Below, one piece after another: positions 56,158 to 64,000 of a DNA stretch of 64,000 nt. The position numbers were made by a program, and so were the translations under genes. The stretch is taken from NCBI RefSeq assembly GCF_002939985.1, contig NZ_MDFM01000002.1, positions 124,001-188,000 of the forward strand, read 5' to 3'. Position 1 is the first letter of the stretch. Each line of letters begins with the position of its first letter. This DNA is from Xanthomonas hortorum pv. cynarae (GTDB lineage Bacteria; Pseudomonadota; Gammaproteobacteria; Xanthomonadales; Xanthomonadaceae). Under the pieces are notes generated by a model. It searched no databases. It saw nothing but the letters and a program-made list of their open reading frames with translations, and was not told where the DNA came from.

Positions 56158-57104
56158 AGGCCTTTAGCTACGAGCGCGCCACTTCGCCAGCCGATGCAGC
56201 AGCCAAGGCTGCGCGTCAGCCGGGTGCCAAGTTCATCGCAGGCGGTACGAACCTGCTTGATCTGATGAAGCTGCAGATCGAAACCCCCTCGCACCTGATC
56301 GATGTCAATGGCCTGAGCCTGGACACGATCGACGCTACGCCGGAGGGTGGCCTGCGGATCGGCGCATTGGTACGCAATACCGATCTGGCCGCAGATGCGC
56401 GCGTGCGCCGCGATTACGCGCTGTTGTCGCGTGCCTTGCTGGCAGGCGCTTCGGGGCAGTTGCGCAACCGTGCGACCACTGCCGGCAATCTGCTGCAGCG
56501 TACCCGCTGCCCGTATTTTTACGACACCAATCAGCCGTGTAACAAGCGCCTGCCTGGCAGCGGCTGCGCGGCGATCGGCGGTTTCAACCGTCAGCTTGCA
56601 GTGATCGGTGTCAGCGAAGACTGCATCGCCACCCATCCAAGCGACATGGCGATTGCGATGCGCGTGCTGGATGCGGTGGTGGAAGCAGTACGCCCCGATG
56701 GGCAGACGCGTGCCGTGCCGTTGTCCGAGTTCTATCGCGCGCCCGGCAAGACACCGCATCTGGAAACCGTGCTGGAACGCGGCGAGCTGATCACCGCGGT
56801 GAGCTTGCCCAAGCCGATTGGCGGGACGCATGTCTATCGCAAGGTGCGCGACCGCGCGTCGTATGCGTTTGCATTGGTGTCGGTTGCAGCAGTCGTGCAG
56901 CGCGACGGCAGCGCACGTGTGGGTGTGGGTGGCGTTGCGCATAAACCGTGGCGCAGCGAAGCCGCCGAAGCGCAGTCGCGCCAAGGTGCGCGTGCCATCG
57001 CCTCTGTGCTGCTCGATGGCGCACAGCCGACCGAACACAATGCATTCAAGCTGCCGCTGGTGGAGCGCACCTTGACCGCGATCCTGGCCGACACGAGGGC
57101 CTGA
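56154..57104 (+). CDS. paoB: Aldehyde oxidoreductase FAD subunit (PaoB-like)
   Basis: This 316-residue FAD-binding subunit contains [14 protein letters not shown] (FAD pyrophosphate loop) and [23 protein letters not shown]. The Cys-rich insert [21 protein letters not shown] is where PaoB carries an extra [4Fe-4S] cluster, a feature that separates it from xanthine dehydrogenase. The CO-dehydrogenase flavoprotein C-terminal domain follows. It starts in the paoA stop (ATGA) and ends two bases before the large subunit. Confidence 0.93.
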   Translation: MKAFSYERATSPADAAAKAARQPGAKFIAGGTNLLDLMKLQIETPSHLIDVNGLSLDTIDATPEGGLRIGALVRNTDLAADARVRRDYALLSRALLAGASGQLRNRATTAGNLLQRTRCPYFYDTNQPCNKRLPGSGCAAIGGFNRQLAVIGVSEDCIATHPSDMAIAMRVLDAVVEAVRPDGQTRAVPLSEFYRAPGKTPHLETVLERGELITAVSLPKPIGGTHVYRKVRDRASYAFALVSVAAVVQRDGSARVGVGGVAHKPWRSEAAEAQSRQGARAIASVLLDGAQPTEHNAFKLPLVERTLTAILADTRA

Positions 57105-57105
57105 T

Positions 57106-59313
57106 ATGAAATTCGACACTCCCGCCGGTACCAATCCCATCGATCAACTCAAGGTCGTCGGCAAGCCTGTCGATCGCATCGATGGTCCGCTCAAAACCAC
57201 CGGCCAGGCGCCGTATGCGTACGAACACCACGACCTGCCTGCTCGCGCGGCCTACGGCCATGTCATCGGTGCAGGCATCTCCAAAGGCACCATCCGCAGT
57301 ATCGATCTGAGCGCTGCACGCAATGCGCCTGGCGTGCTCGGGATTGTCACTGCGCAGAACGCCGGCAAGCTGCAAAAGGGCTCGCGCAATACCGCAAAAC
57401 TGCTGAGTGGCCCCGAGATCCAGCACTACCATCAGGCGATCGCCGTGGTGGTCGCTGAGACGTTCGAACAGGCGCGTGCGGCGGGTCAGCTGATCAAGGT
57501 CGATTACGGTCGCCATGTTGGCGCCTACGATCTGGAAAAGGTACGTGATAGCGCCAAGGTCACCAAGGAAGACGACGCGCCGAATAGCGCGGTCGGCAAT
57601 TTCGATGGCGCCTTCGCCGCCGCACCGGTGCAGTTGGACGCCCAATACACTACGCCCGACCATGCGCACGCGATGATGGAGCCGCACGCATCGACCGCGA
57701 TGTGGGAAGGCGACAGGCTCAGCGTCTGGACCTCCAATCAGATGATCGATTGGGGCGCTGGCGATCTGGCGAAAACGCTTGGGATTCCGCGCGAAAACGT
57801 CCGCTTGATGTCGCCGTATATCGGTGGTGGCTTCGGTGGAAAATTGTTCCTGCGCGCCGATGCGGTGCTGGCCTCGTTGGCTGCACGCCAGGTGGGGCGC
57901 CCGGTCAAGGTGATGTTGCCGCGGCCGCTGATCTTCAACAACACCACGCATCGCCCGGCCACCCTGCAGCACATCCGTATCGGTGCGCAGCGCGATGGCA
58001 AGATCACCGCGATTGCACATGAAAGCTGGTCCGGCGATTTGCCTGAGGGCGGTGCCGAGAACGCCGCTGCGCAGACCCAGTTGCTGTACGCCGGTGCCAA
58101 TCGCCTGATCGCCACGCGTCTGGCCGTGCTGGATCTGCCGGAAGGCAACGCCATGCGTGCGCCCGGCGAAGCACCGGGCTTGATGGCGCTGGAAGTGGCC
58201 ATGGACGAAATGGCCGAAAAGCTCGACATGGATCCGGTCAGGTTCCGCATCGTCAACGACACCCAGGTGGATCCGGAAAATCCGCGGCGTCCTTTCTCGC
58301 AGCGGCAGTTGGTCAAGTGTCTGGAAGACGGCGCCAAGCGTTTCGAGTGGTCCAAGCGCAAGGCCAAGCCGGCCAGCACCCGTGATGGTCGCTGGTTGGT
58401 TGGCATGGGTGTGGCAGCGGCGTTCCGTAATTCACCGGCAATGACCTCCGGCGCGCGCATGCGCCTGGAGCAGGGCGGGCGCGTGGTGGTGGAAACCGAC
58501 ATGACCGATATCGGCACCGGCTCCTACACCATCATTGCGCAGACCGCTGCGGAAATGATGGGCGTACCGCTGGATTGGGTGGATGTGCGACTGGGTGATT
58601 CCAGCTTCCCGGCATCGGCCGGCTCCGGCGGTCAGTGGGGCGCCAATAGCTCGACGGCCGGCGTGTATGCAGCGTCGGTGAAGCTGCGCGAAGCCGTTGC
58701 CAAGCAACTCGGTCTGGACCCGGCCAAGGCCGAATTCGCCGACAGCCATGTACGCGCAGGCGGCAAGCGGATCGCGCTGGGTGATGCGGCGGCCAACGGT
58801 GCGTTGGTGGTGGAAGACAAGATCGAGTTCGGTGATTTGTCCAAGACGCATCAGCTCTCCACGTTCGGCGCGCACTTTGTCGAAGTCGGCGTGGATATCG
58901 CCACTGCAGAGGTGCGCATCCGGCGCATGCTCGCGGTGTGCGCCGCCGGACGCATTCTCAACCCCAAATCCGCACGCAGCCAGGTGATCGGCGGCATGAC
59001 CATGGGCGCAGGTGCCGCCTTGATGGAAGAGCTGGCGGTCGACAAGCGATTGGGCTTTTTCGTCAATCACGACCTGGCCGGTTACGAAGTGCCGGTGCAT
59101 GCGGACATCCCGCATCAGGAAGTGATTTTTCTCGAAGAAAGCGACCCGATGTCCTCGCCGATGAAGGCCAAGGGCGTGGGCGAGTTGGGCATTTGTGGCG
59201 TCGCTGCGGCCATCGCTAATGCGGTCTACAACGCCACCGGCGTGCGCGTGCGCGATTATCCGGTCACGCTCGACAAGCTGCTGCCGCACATGCCCGAGTT
59301 GCTGCGCGCGTGA
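57106..59313 (+). CDS. paoC: Aldehyde oxidoreductase molybdenum subunit (PaoC-like)
   Basis: This 735-residue catalytic subunit binds molybdopterin cytosine dinucleotide. It shows VDRIDGPLKTTGQAPYAYEH, PYIGGGFGGKLFLRADAV, MRAPGEAPGLMALEVAMDEMAEKL, DMTDIGTGSYTIIAQTAAEMMG, GSGGQWGANSS and the catalytic glutamate E693 in KGVGELGICG. It probably oxidises aromatic or aliphatic aldehydes to acids in the periplasm. It has no signal of its own and must be carried out with PaoA. Confidence 0.93.
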   Translation: MKFDTPAGTNPIDQLKVVGKPVDRIDGPLKTTGQAPYAYEHHDLPARAAYGHVIGAGISKGTIRSIDLSAARNAPGVLGIVTAQNAGKLQKGSRNTAKLLSGPEIQHYHQAIAVVVAETFEQARAAGQLIKVDYGRHVGAYDLEKVRDSAKVTKEDDAPNSAVGNFDGAFAAAPVQLDAQYTTPDHAHAMMEPHASTAMWEGDRLSVWTSNQMIDWGAGDLAKTLGIPRENVRLMSPYIGGGFGGKLFLRADAVLASLAARQVGRPVKVMLPRPLIFNNTTHRPATLQHIRIGAQRDGKITAIAHESWSGDLPEGGAENAAAQTQLLYAGANRLIATRLAVLDLPEGNAMRAPGEAPGLMALEVAMDEMAEKLDMDPVRFRIVNDTQVDPENPRRPFSQRQLVKCLEDGAKRFEWSKRKAKPASTRDGRWLVGMGVAAAFRNSPAMTSGARMRLEQGGRVVVETDMTDIGTGSYTIIAQTAAEMMGVPLDWVDVRLGDSSFPASAGSGGQWGANSSTAGVYAASVKLREAVAKQLGLDPAKAEFADSHVRAGGKRIALGDAAANGALVVEDKIEFGDLSKTHQLSTFGAHFVEVGVDIATAEVRIRRMLAVCAAGRILNPKSARSQVIGGMTMGAGAALMEELAVDKRLGFFVNHDLAGYEVPVHADIPHQEVIFLEESDPMSSPMKAKGVGELGICGVAAAIANAVYNATGVRVRDYPVTLDKLLPHMPELLRA

Positions 59314-60356
59314 GTGCGTTGGTGGCCCCGGTCGCGCATGCGCCGCCGGCCGAGCCGGCATGGCCGGCATGGCCGAGCTATGCGTTGCACGACGATTTGC
59401 TGCCTACGCTCACCGCCTGGCATCGGGCAGGGCAGCGCGTGGCGATCGCCACGCTGATCGATGTGCAAGGCTCGTCGCCGCGTCCGTTGGGCAGCGAGAT
59501 GGCGATCAGCGCAGACGGCCGGGTGGCCGGTTATGTCTCCGGCGGGTGCGTGGAAGCGGCGGTGGCGCACGAAGCCATCGCGGCACTGTGCGACGGCCAG
59601 CCGCGTTGGCTCGATTACGGCGAGGGCAGCGAGGTGCTCGACATCCAGCTCAGCTGCGGCGGACGCATCGGCGTGCTGGTCTGGCCGGTGCCGGATCTGG
59701 GCGAGCATCTGGCGCGCTGGCGCAATGCGCGCCAGCATCGCCGCGCGTTCCACGTCGCGCTGGATCGAGAGTCCGGCGCAGTGCGCTACCCGGCGAATAC
59801 GCAGGATGCGCGTGCCAGCGAATTCCTGCGCACGCATCGGCCGCCATTGCGATTGATATTGGTCGGCGCCGATCCTGCGCTGCTGGTGCTGGTGACCCTG
59901 GCCAGCCAGATGGGCATCGAGCTGCGCGTGCTGCGACCGCATGGCCCCAGCGAACCACCGCCTGGCCTGGCCCCGGAACACTACGATCGCCGTGCGTTGA
60001 GCGAGGCGTTGCAGGATCTGGTGCTGGATGCAGACAGCGCGTTGTACAGCCTGGCCCACGACAGCGATATCGATCTGCAGGTCGCGCATCGTGGGCTCGC
60101 ATCCAATGTTGCCTGTATCGGCATTCTGGGTAGCTGGCACAAACGCGAAGCGCGTCTGCAGGCACTGCGTGCGCTCGGCCACGACGATGCAGCGTTGGCG
60201 CGTGTACGACTACCCGCCGGCTGGCGGATGGGGCGCTCGTCGCCGCACACTATCGCGCTCGGCATCGTCGCCGAAGCCACTCAGGCAGTGGCCGATCTGC
60301 AAGCGGCCGCAGTAAGTGACGCGACGGCTCGCGGTATTGATGCGCGTGTTGCGTAA
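59310..60356 (+). CDS. paoD: Molybdenum cofactor insertion protein (PaoD/XdhC family)
   Basis: This 348-residue XdhC-family chaperone sulfurates and inserts the molybdenum cofactor into the large subunit. The XdhC/CoxI domain opens with VAIATLIDVQGSSPRPLGSEMAIS, then GYVSGGCVEAAVAHEA. The Rossmann-like second part has LRLILVGADPALLVLV and CIGILGSWHKREARLQALRALGHDD. It starts with GTG 59310 within the paoC stop. The order paoABCD is that of E. coli. Confidence 0.92.
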   Translation: MSALVAPVAHAPPAEPAWPAWPSYALHDDLLPTLTAWHRAGQRVAIATLIDVQGSSPRPLGSEMAISADGRVAGYVSGGCVEAAVAHEAIAALCDGQPRWLDYGEGSEVLDIQLSCGGRIGVLVWPVPDLGEHLARWRNARQHRRAFHVALDRESGAVRYPANTQDARASEFLRTHRPPLRLILVGADPALLVLVTLASQMGIELRVLRPHGPSEPPPGLAPEHYDRRALSEALQDLVLDADSALYSLAHDSDIDLQVAHRGLASNVACIGILGSWHKREARLQALRALGHDDAALARVRLPAGWRMGRSSPHTIALGIVAEATQAVADLQAAAVSDATARGIDARVA

Positions 60357-60910
60357 CGCGATATGTCGCTGCGCTTAAATTGGTGCACGAGCGTTCCAGA
60401 TCCGATGGTTGCTTGAAAGCGGAAGCGCCGAATTTCATCCAATCCACGCGTTGCTTGATTCGAATTATTTCTAATATGCATTTATAGGCATGCATTAGAT
60501 TCGTCAGCATGTAAGGTCCAGGTTGGTTAAACAGCGCTTGCCTACTGATCCGCCGAATCGCTGCGTGGATGCACGGATACAGCGATTTTCTGGCCCGATA
60601 GGCAACGTGGCGCTATGCCCACAGCGCAATTCCGATGAGATGCGTACTCCTGACAAACATGCGCGGTGGACACGCAGCATGTAGTCACCCCGCACGCACA
60701 TTCGGATCTCTACGCTGAGCGCATTCCCAATACGCACGACGTCGCCATGACCATATTTTCTGATCACTATGACGACGCCTCTCGCGACGCTGACCAATGT
60801 CCGTCGCCTGCAAGCACAGTTCCCGCCTGCACTGTGCAGGTCAGCAGTCCACAGCGCCAGTCACGGCCGACACCGCGAAATTCGTCGCCACGCCACACGG
60901 CATCGAGCGC
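60357..60910. other. Intergenic region between paoD and mocA
   Basis: About 550 bases with lower GC than its neighbours, especially 60430-60520. The imperfect inverted repeat CTAATATGCA / TGCATTAG spans about 60471-60498. No open frame has a good start or a recognisable product. This gap is notable because the genes either side belong to one pathway. Confidence 0.55.
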
Positions 60911-61519
60911 ATGAGCAGCGATCATGCTGCACTGATACTCGCCGCAGGCGCCGGCCGTCGTCTGGGCCGGGCAAAACAATTGCTGATGCGCGATGGCGAG
61001 CCACTGTTGCGTCGCTTCGCGCGTCTCGCGCTGCAGACGTCGCCGCGCCGTTGTGTGGTGGTGCTGGGCGCAGAGGCCGATGCACTGACCGATGTCCTAC
61101 AAGGTCTGGAGGTGGAAGTGTTGCGGCACGCCGACTGGTCTGCAGGCATGGGCTCCAGCCTAGCCGCACTGCGTCATTACGTGCAGGACGACACAACGCT
61201 GCGGCGTAGCCTGATCCTGGGCTGCGACCAACCCGCGCTGGACGCACCGCATCTGCGTGCGCTACTCGAAGAGGCCGGTCATGCAGCCTCGGGGTGCGCC
61301 ACCAGCGGCTACGCCGGGGTACGCGGCATCCCCGCAGTGGTGACGCATGCCGCGTGGGCAGATGTGCCGTTGCAGGCCGATAGCGGCCTGCGCGGCCTGT
61401 TCGCCAGCCTGGACGTGCAGACGCTGGGCTGTGTGAGCGCGCCGGCACTCGCCCTGGACGTGGACACGCCCGCCGACCTGGCAGCCGCACAACAGCGTGG
61501 CTGGGTGGACGCGGACTGA
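60911..61519 (+). CDS. mocA: Molybdenum cofactor cytidylyltransferase MocA-like
   Basis: This 202-residue MobA-like NTP transferase is predicted to attach CMP to molybdopterin, giving the MCD cofactor that PaoC needs. Signature LILAAGAGRRLGRAKQLL opens it, followed by GMGSSLAALRHYV, ILGCDQPALDAPHLRAL, RGIPAVVTHAAW and ALDVDTPADLAA. Start ATG 60911 (MSSDHAAL) is preferred to a frame beginning 38 codons earlier. Location next to paoD fits the role; a role as MobA (GTP) cannot be excluded by sequence alone. Confidence 0.87.
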   Translation: MSSDHAALILAAGAGRRLGRAKQLLMRDGEPLLRRFARLALQTSPRRCVVVLGAEADALTDVLQGLEVEVLRHADWSAGMGSSLAALRHYVQDDTTLRRSLILGCDQPALDAPHLRALLEEAGHAASGCATSGYAGVRGIPAVVTHAAWADVPLQADSGLRGLFASLDVQTLGCVSAPALALDVDTPADLAAAQQRGWVDAD

Positions 61520-61581
61520 GACGCCATGACGGGTCTCGGTCCGCGCGATGCGGCAGCCTGAGCGTCAGAGGCCTGACGTCC

Positions 61582-61677
61582 TCACGACCACAAGACGATC
61601 GCTTCCCGGATCACCAGGACATAACCCACCACCAGCGCGGACTTGACCGGAAACTGGAACTTCCTGAGCAGATGCAT
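61582..61677 (-). CDS. Candidate 31-residue membrane microprotein
   Basis: A 31-residue frame opens MHLLRKFQFPVKSALVVGYV and ends IVLWS. It starts at ATG 61677 with the very strong ribosome site GGGGGAGGAGT five bases upstream. It has a basic N-terminus and one hydrophobic segment of about 18 residues. No family is recognised. It could instead be a leader peptide or chance. Nothing else gene-like lies between 61520 and 62041. Confidence 0.4.
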   Translation of the reverse strand: MHLLRKFQFPVKSALVVGYVLVIREAIVLWS

Positions 61678-61811
61678 GCAACTCCTCCCCCGAGGCACTT
61701 CCCAAGCGCGATTGACCTCCCCAACGCCACCGTCCGCGCCATCTGACGGCCGCTCGCGACGTCTGTTCGCCGCTCGGGATCGACTGTAGCGCTGCGCCTG
61801 AGCGGTGTCAT

Positions 61812-61827
61812 GTAAGAATTTTCCTAC
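61812..61827 (-). promoter_or_regulatory. Palindrome upstream of the microprotein
   Basis: GTAAGAA tt TTCCTAC is an imperfect 7-bp inverted repeat, possibly an operator. It lies 135 bases upstream of the candidate small gene in the leftward direction. No promoter elements are spaced well enough to assign. Confidence 0.3.
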
Positions 61828-62041
61828 CGCACTGCCAGTGTCCACCCGACGGTATTCCCATAATCGAAAGGACATTCTGGCTATGCCGGACGCGGGGCCC
61901 TTGGCCACTCTCCCGCGGCCCCTTGAGTAAGGGCACGTCGGCATGCTGATGGGAGAACGCGTTCCCACGCGCAGCGCGCTGCGATAGCCCGCACGCGTTA
62001 CGCACCATCGTTGATCGCTGCACGCACCGGCCGGAGGCCTG

Positions 62042-62257
62042 ATGGACGAGTCCCGCTACGTTGTACGCATCCATCCCGAGCAGGGCGGCTGGTGGGTTAC
62101 CCGGCCGCAGTGGTCGCCGCTGCGTTATCTGCGCGAGCAGGGCGCGTTGGAAAACGCCGAAGTAATGGCCAGGCTGCATTGCCTGACAACTGGCCAGCCC
62201 AGCGGCGTGGTGTTGAAGACCGCCGAGGGCGAACGCGTGGTGCGGCGTTACGGCTGA
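62042..62257 (+). CDS. Small DUF2188-like protein
   Basis: This 71-residue protein begins MDESRYVVRIHPEQGGWWV with a good ribosome site (GGAGG six bases upstream). The pattern (YxVxxxPxxGGWxV, an Ala-containing helix and a final strand VVLKTAEGERVVRRYG) resembles DUF2188, a small beta-alpha-beta family of unknown role. It is probably cytoplasmic. It lies alone, 233 bases before the DUF819 gene. Confidence 0.65.
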   Translation: MDESRYVVRIHPEQGGWWVTRPQWSPLRYLREQGALENAEVMARLHCLTTGQPSGVVLKTAEGERVVRRYG

Positions 62258-62489
62258 GAGCGTCTGACAAACATCTAGAACTACCTCTGTTCGCTTTATA
62301 TCTGCGACATCGGCGATTGGCTTTCCCGCACAGCCCACGAATCATCTCTGCGGCAAGCTCGTAGTGACGATGCTGATGTCAACATCGATACCAGGGTGTG
62401 CGTAGAGGCCCGGGTCGGCTAGATTCATGCCATCGGCCGCTGTTGGTCGATCCGCGCATTGGCGGCCACTTTCTGGATGTCCGCCCGTA

Positions 62490-63740
62490 GTGAATGTCGC
62501 CGGTTCTGCGCTGATCCAAAACGATATCGTCGTCTTCGGCTTGATCGCTGCCACCTTGGGGGCGGTGTTCTGGACCTCCTCGCGCGAGCGCGGCCCGTGG
62601 CGGAGTTTCTATGCCGTGGTGCCGGCCTTGTTGCTGTGCTATCTGCTCCCGGGCATCTACAACACCGTCGGCCTGATCGACGGTGCCAACACCCGTCTGT
62701 ACAACCCGATCGCCCGCGACGTGCTGCTGCCGGCGGCGCTGATCCTGCTCACGCTGAGTATCGATCTACGCGCGATCCTGGGGCTGGGCCCCAAGCTGGT
62801 CGCCATGTACCTGGGCGCTTCGCTGAGCATCATGCTGGGTGCGGTGGTCGCGTTCTGGGTGATGCGCTGGCTGCATCCGGCCACCGTGGCGGGCGATACC
62901 TGGGCCGGCATGGCCGCGTTGGCCGGCAGCTGGATCGGCGGCGGCGCCAACATGCTGGCGATGCGCGAAGTCTTCGATGTGGATGCCACCACCTTCGGCC
63001 AGTTTGCGGTGGTCGATGTTGGTGTCGGTTATGTGTGGATGGCGGTGCTGATCTTCCTGGCCGGGCGCGCGCGCAACATCGATGCGCATAGCGGTGCCGA
63101 TACCCGCGCGCTGGATGCCTTGCAGGAGCGTATGGCGCGTTTCCAGGCCGAACACGCGCGCATTCCCACGCTGGCCGATTTGATGGTGATCGTGGCGGTG
63201 GCGTTCGGCGGCGTCGGCCTGGCGCATGCGCTGGCCAATCCGCTCGCGGCATGGTGCAAGGCCAACCTGAGCTGGGCCAGCCAGTTCAGTCTGGACACCC
63301 CGTTCGTCTGGGTGGTGGTGCTGGCGACCAGTCTGGGCTTGCTGCTGAGCTTCACCCGCGCCCGTACGCTGGAAGGTGCCGGCGCCTCCAAAATCGGTAC
63401 GCTGCTGCTGTACTTCCTGATCGCCTGCATCGGCATGCAGATGGATCTGCTGGCGCTGCTGGACCGGCCCTGGCTGTTCCTGCTCGGGCTGATCTGGATC
63501 GCCGTGCACATCGCGCTGCTGTGGGGTCTGGGCCGTCTTTTGCGGGTGCCGTTCTTCTATTTCGCAATCGGCTCGCAATCCAACATCGGCGGCCCGGCGT
63601 CGGCGCCGGTGGTCGCTGCGGCCTTCCATCCGGCACTGGCGCCGGTCGGTGTGTTACTCGGCACGATGGGCTATGCCACCGGCACCTATCTGGCCTATCT
63701 GGTCGGAATCACCTTGCGCGCGATGGCGGGCGCGGGCTGA
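62490..63740 (+). CDS. DUF819 family membrane protein
   Basis: This protein of about 416 residues is of the DUF819 (YjcL-like) family, with about ten to twelve membrane segments. Diagnostic parts are IQNDIVVFGLIAATLGAVFWTSSRERGPWRSFYAVVPALLLCYLLPGIYNT, AGSWIGGGANMLAMREVF and FYFAIGSQSNIGGPASAPVVAAAFHPALAPVGVLLGTMGYATGTY. The substrate is unknown; it may be a carrier. GTG 62490 places the N-terminus as in relatives; ATG 62427 would add 21 residues. Confidence 0.85.
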   Translation: MNVAGSALIQNDIVVFGLIAATLGAVFWTSSRERGPWRSFYAVVPALLLCYLLPGIYNTVGLIDGANTRLYNPIARDVLLPAALILLTLSIDLRAILGLGPKLVAMYLGASLSIMLGAVVAFWVMRWLHPATVAGDTWAGMAALAGSWIGGGANMLAMREVFDVDATTFGQFAVVDVGVGYVWMAVLIFLAGRARNIDAHSGADTRALDALQERMARFQAEHARIPTLADLMVIVAVAFGGVGLAHALANPLAAWCKANLSWASQFSLDTPFVWVVVLATSLGLLLSFTRARTLEGAGASKIGTLLLYFLIACIGMQMDLLALLDRPWLFLLGLIWIAVHIALLWGLGRLLRVPFFYFAIGSQSNIGGPASAPVVAAAFHPALAPVGVLLGTMGYATGTYLAYLVGITLRAMAGAG

Positions 63741-63785
63741 TCCGGGCACTGGCGCGTGCCAATGCCCGGAGACGGGCAACGACGA

Positions 63786-64000
63786 CTACTGGATCAGGCG
63801 GCGATGCTCTTCCTGCTGCAGGGAAGGCGGCTGCGATTGAAATTGCGCCTGCTGCTGGTTGTGTTGCTGCAGCTGGCCGACATTGCCTTGCGCCGGTTCG
63901 TTGGCCGCTGCCGCGGTCTGCACCTGGCTGCGCAGATGGGTCGGGTCGTCCATGCGGCCTTGCACAGCGAACAGGCTGTCGCCTTCGCGGCTGGGGACCA
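63786..64000 (-). CDS. C-terminus of a XVIPCD-type secretion effector (partial)
   Basis: The last 70 residues of a leftward gene lie at the window edge; its start is beyond 64000. The sequence PSREGDSLFAVQGRMDDPTH, then a helix with TAAAANEPA and a Gln-rich end, follows the pattern of the XVIPCD secretion domain of Xanthomonas type IV effectors (GDxLFAVQG..., NxxxQ repeats, Gln-rich tail). Such effectors kill neighbouring bacteria through a chromosomal T4SS, usually with an immunity gene adjacent. No immunity gene is seen on the left side, where the DUF819 gene lies 45 bases away in convergent orientation. The toxin domain is not visible here. Confidence 0.65.
   Translation of the reverse strand, partial: VPSREGDSLFAVQGRMDDPTHLRSQVQTAAAANEPAQGNVGQLQQHNQQQAQFQSQPPSLQQEEHRRLIQ

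Overview
The window comes from a GC-rich gammaproteobacterial chromosome that is almost certainly Xanthomonas or a very close relative. The markers are the murL-murD2 pair of the xanthomonad L-glutamate route to peptidoglycan, a fused aspartate kinase/diaminopimelate decarboxylase, a sufR-B-C-D-S operon, a paoABCD-type aldehyde oxidase operon, dispersed GC-rich palindromic repeats of xanthomonad type, and at the right edge the tail of a protein resembling a XVIPCD type IV secretion effector. I see no tRNA, rRNA, CRISPR array or prophage. The only recognised transposase gene is an IS110-family one at the left edge. All family assignments come from reading the sequence; no database search was run.

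Layout, left to right. 0-5.2 kb: an IS110-family element, then leftward murU-amgK (cell-wall sugar recycling), a small membrane protein and an M20 dipeptidase. 5.3-6.8 kb: a secreted ComEA-like protein and a HutD-family protein with a low-complexity insert. 7.3-16.1 kb: an eight-gene leftward iron-acquisition operon (TonB-dependent receptor, PiuC-like hydroxylase, Sel1 protein, PepSY membrane protein, DUF2271 and DUF4198 periplasmic proteins, ApbE, membrane flavoreductase). A Fur-box-like site lies upstream, and direct copies of a roughly 280-bp repeat flank the operon. 17-24.4 kb: a Rieske/GNAT pair, a palindromic repeat cluster, the suf iron-sulfur operon and a SET-domain methyltransferase.

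24.6-37.5 kb is mostly housekeeping: lipoprotein-like proteins, an M23 peptidase, an HU/H1-like protein, proC-yggS, pilT-pilU, a YitT-like protein, tag, algH-ruvX-pyrB, osmC and a glycine-zipper protein. 37.7-45.4 kb: two tandem PhzF paralogues, then a tightly overlapping operon of the lysC-lysA fusion, an unknown membrane protein, murL and murD2. This operon links lysine/DAP metabolism to the unusual route to D-glutamate in peptidoglycan. 45.6-55 kb: a polyprenyl diphosphate synthase, ssb, a second siderophore receptor, a secreted beta-propeller/amidohydrolase and a diguanylate cyclase. 55.5-61.5 kb: a Tat-exported molybdenum aldehyde oxidase operon with its maturation proteins. 61.5-64 kb: small unknown proteins, a DUF819 permease and the truncated effector-like gene.

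Three themes recur. One is iron and redox metabolism (two receptors, a reductase chain, SUF, Rieske, molybdenum enzyme). Another is peptidoglycan supply (AmgK/MurU recycling at one end, MurL/MurD2 de novo in the middle). The third is repeat biology: palindromes sit inside or beside operons, and in-frame low-complexity expansions interrupt two enzymes about 1.6 kb apart.
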